A stretch of DNA of 6,134 bases from Alphaproteobacteria bacterium (GTDB lineage: Bacteria > Pseudomonadota > Alphaproteobacteria > Caulobacterales > Caulobacteraceae), in contig JAGWSE010000356.1 in assembly GCA_028869395.1 (NCBI GenBank), positions 1 to 6,134 of the forward strand, given 5' to 3'. Each line of letters opens with the position of its first letter. The first letter of the stretch is position 1. Positions 5,358-6,134 of the stretch are shown one piece after another. The position numbers were made by a program, and so were the translations under genes. Under the pieces are notes generated by a model that was given only the letters and a program-made list of their open reading frames with translations, did not search any database and was not told the DNA's origin.

Positions 5358-5593
5358 TCAGTGCTTCTCGCGCCAGGCGTCCTTGGCGGCGTCCTTGGTC
5401 ATGTTGAGGCAGACCTTGTCCTCGTCGAGGCGGTCGACCCAGCTCATCGGGATCATGTGGTGCTTGAGGCCGGCGCCCAGGTCCATCTTGGCCATTCGAT
5501 CTCATCGCCGGTGACGTGATCGACGCGGCCGACGTGCCCGCCGTCGGAGCCCACCACTTCCATGTGTTCGCGGATCTGCGAAGCTTGGATCAT
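5358..5593 (-). pseudogene. PRC-barrel/DUF2171-like small protein, frameshifted
   Basis: On the minus strand the first frame reads MIQASQIREHMEVVGSDGGH and continues to DHVTGDEIE at residue 33. It then turns to a Trp-rich, unlikely sequence and stops at 5453 after 46 codons. The next frame reads AKMDLGAGLKHHMIPMSWVD and on through RLDEDKVCLNMTKDAAKDAW to a TGA at 5358. Joined, they make a DUF2171-type protein of about 78 residues (ASQI.EHMEVVGSDG, then HH.IP..WVD), the usual size. The break sits at 5494/5495, where restoring one base would read GAA CTG GCC AAG instead of GAA TGG CC. This is either a real frameshift or a sequencing error. The start is 5593 because GAGGA lies 6 nt upstream; an ATG at 5599 is less well placed. 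Family function is unknown; such proteins are often small, soluble and stress-associated. It is divergent from the DUF4169-like gene. The second frame has its own ATG at 5495, so a separate 45-residue product is possible. Confidence 0.75.
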
Positions 5594-5655
5594 GCTCATT
5601 CCTCGCTGCCTTTGTATGGCCAGGTAACCAGCATCACCGAGCGGGAGTTTCGCCG

Positions 5656-5832
5656 ATGGCCGAGCCGATCAACCTGAACAAGGCGCGCAAGGCCCGCGCC
5701 GCCAAGGAGGCCAAGCGCGAGGCGGCGGAGAACCGGGTCCGGTTCGGCCGCGTCAAGAGCGAGAAGGCCGCCAGCAAGCTCGAGGCGGATCGGGTGAAGC
5801 GCGCGCTGGATCAGACCCGGCGCGAAGACTAG
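5656..5832 (+). CDS. DUF4169-like small basic protein
   Basis: A 58-residue, highly charged protein beginning MAEPINLNKARKARAAKEAK, with a middle part ENRVRFGRVKSEK (27-39) and the tail KRALDQTRRED. This matches the layout of the short alphaproteobacterial DUF4169 proteins (Met-Ala/Gly-Glu-x-Ile-Asn-Leu, Arg/Ala/Lys-rich helix, N-R-x-x-F-G-R-x-K-x-E-K). It is probably one long or two short helices with no membrane segment. Function is unknown; the basic composition allows, but does not show, nucleic-acid or ribosome binding. GGGAG lies 8 nt before the ATG. It is divergent from the frameshifted DUF2171-like gene, with 62 nt between their starts. Its TAG stop (5830-5832) overlaps the TAG stop of the convergent gene on the other strand. 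Too short for many automatic gene calls. Confidence 0.8.
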   Translation: MAEPINLNKARKARAAKEAKREAAENRVRFGRVKSEKAASKLEADRVKRALDQTRRED

Positions 5833-6134
5833 TCCGGAACGACGCCGTCGCGCGCCTCGGCGGGGATCGCCTGGTAGACCCCAGGCGCGGCCAGCCCGAG
5901 CCTGCGGCGCGCGCTTTCCATCGGCTCAGCCATGAGGCGCTCGTAATCCTCACCCAGCAGCCAAGCGGCGGCGCGGCCGCGGCGATAGCCTTCCCAGATC
6001 GCGCGCACATACGGATGGCCCTTCACCTTGCGCGAGCGCAGGGCCGCGCCGACGGCGATGAAGGCCCAGCCGAGGCCCCGGGTCTGGGCGTAGGAGAAGG
6101 CGACGAGGCAGGCCTCGCCCAGGGCGTCGCGGCC
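5829..6134 (-). CDS. Unrecognised protein, C-terminal part, N-terminus beyond the window
   Basis: The frame is open from the right edge to TAG at 5829, giving 101 residues. I do not recognise the family. Visible sequence includes GEACLVAFSYAQTRGLGWAF, then GHPYVRAIWEGYRRGRAAAW, then LLGEDYERLMAEPMESARRR, and ends DGVVPD. It is rich in Ala, Arg and Gly, with aromatic residues spaced as in packed helices, and has no clear membrane segment or signal. A GTG at 6026 could be taken as a start, but the 36 codons before it all end in G or C and read as protein. I therefore judge that the gene continues off the window rather than starting there. Its stop overlaps that of the convergent DUF4169-like gene, leaving no room for a terminator between them. 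Confidence 0.7.
   Translation of the reverse strand, partial: GRDALGEACLVAFSYAQTRGLGWAFIAVGAALRSRKVKGHPYVRAIWEGYRRGRAAAWLLGEDYERLMAEPMESARRRLGLAAPGVYQAIPAEARDGVVPD

Noticed and set aside
5296..5514. 72-codon plus-strand ORF after the aminotransferase
   Set aside because: It covers the hairpins and the antisense of the DUF2171-like gene, has a Ser/Arg-rich composition, and no ribosome-binding site or family resemblance.
5594..5655. GGTAACC-centred sequence and a possible -10 between the divergent small genes
   Set aside because: The inverted repeat is only 3 bp per arm and the -10 match is 5 of 8 with no -35. The gap must hold promoters, but I cannot place them.

Overview
The window is a stretch of bacterial chromosome with very high GC content and almost exclusive G/C at third codon positions. 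The protein families (type-1 2-isopropylmalate synthase, subgroup I-gamma aspartate aminotransferase, a DUF4169-like protein) and a Caulobacter-like promoter (TTGnnG-type -35, TAAATC-type -10) point to an alphaproteobacterium, most likely Caulobacterales (Caulobacter, Phenylobacterium, Brevundimonas). Genus is inference. I see no mobile element, CRISPR, tRNA or rRNA.

Layout. Five genes run leftwards from about 3955: a VTT/TVP38-type membrane protein (3221-3955), a beta-class-like glutathione S-transferase overlapping it by 4 nt (2604-3224), an unlisted 22-codon leucine-rich leader peptide (2476-2544), leuA (814-2394), and an EamA/DMT transporter that runs off the left edge (1-768). To the right, an aspartate aminotransferase reads rightwards (4084-5286). 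It is followed by hairpins, then a leftward PRC-barrel/DUF2171-like gene broken by an apparent one-base deletion (5358-5593), a rightward 58-aa DUF4169-like protein (5656-5832), and the C-terminal end of an unrecognised leftward protein (5829-6134) whose stop codon overlaps that of its convergent neighbour.

The most interesting element is upstream of leuA. The short ORF has seven leucine codons, four of them in a row, and five of the seven are codons unusual for such a GC-rich genome (TTG, CTA, CTT x3). Behind it lie three pairable segments in the 1:2, 2:3, 3:4 order of a classical amino-acid attenuator, including a continuous 10-bp 2:3 stem. There is no U-tract after 3:4. Instead a longer stem could enclose 3:4 and bury the leuA ribosome-binding site, so control may act on translation or through Rho rather than by intrinsic termination. 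A candidate promoter places the transcription start only a few bases before the leader ATG, so the leader peptide may be translated from a leaderless mRNA.

How the genes work together: leuA commits 2-oxoisovalerate to leucine synthesis, and the leader would couple its expression to charged tRNA-Leu. A GC-rich hairpin with a GCGA tetraloop and UUUU lies between leuA and the transporter and overlaps the transporter's ribosome-binding site, so the transporter is probably transcribed at a reduced level behind leuA. The VTT-GST pair looks like its own two-gene operon. The large apparent ORFs opposite leuA and the aminotransferase are high-GC shadows.
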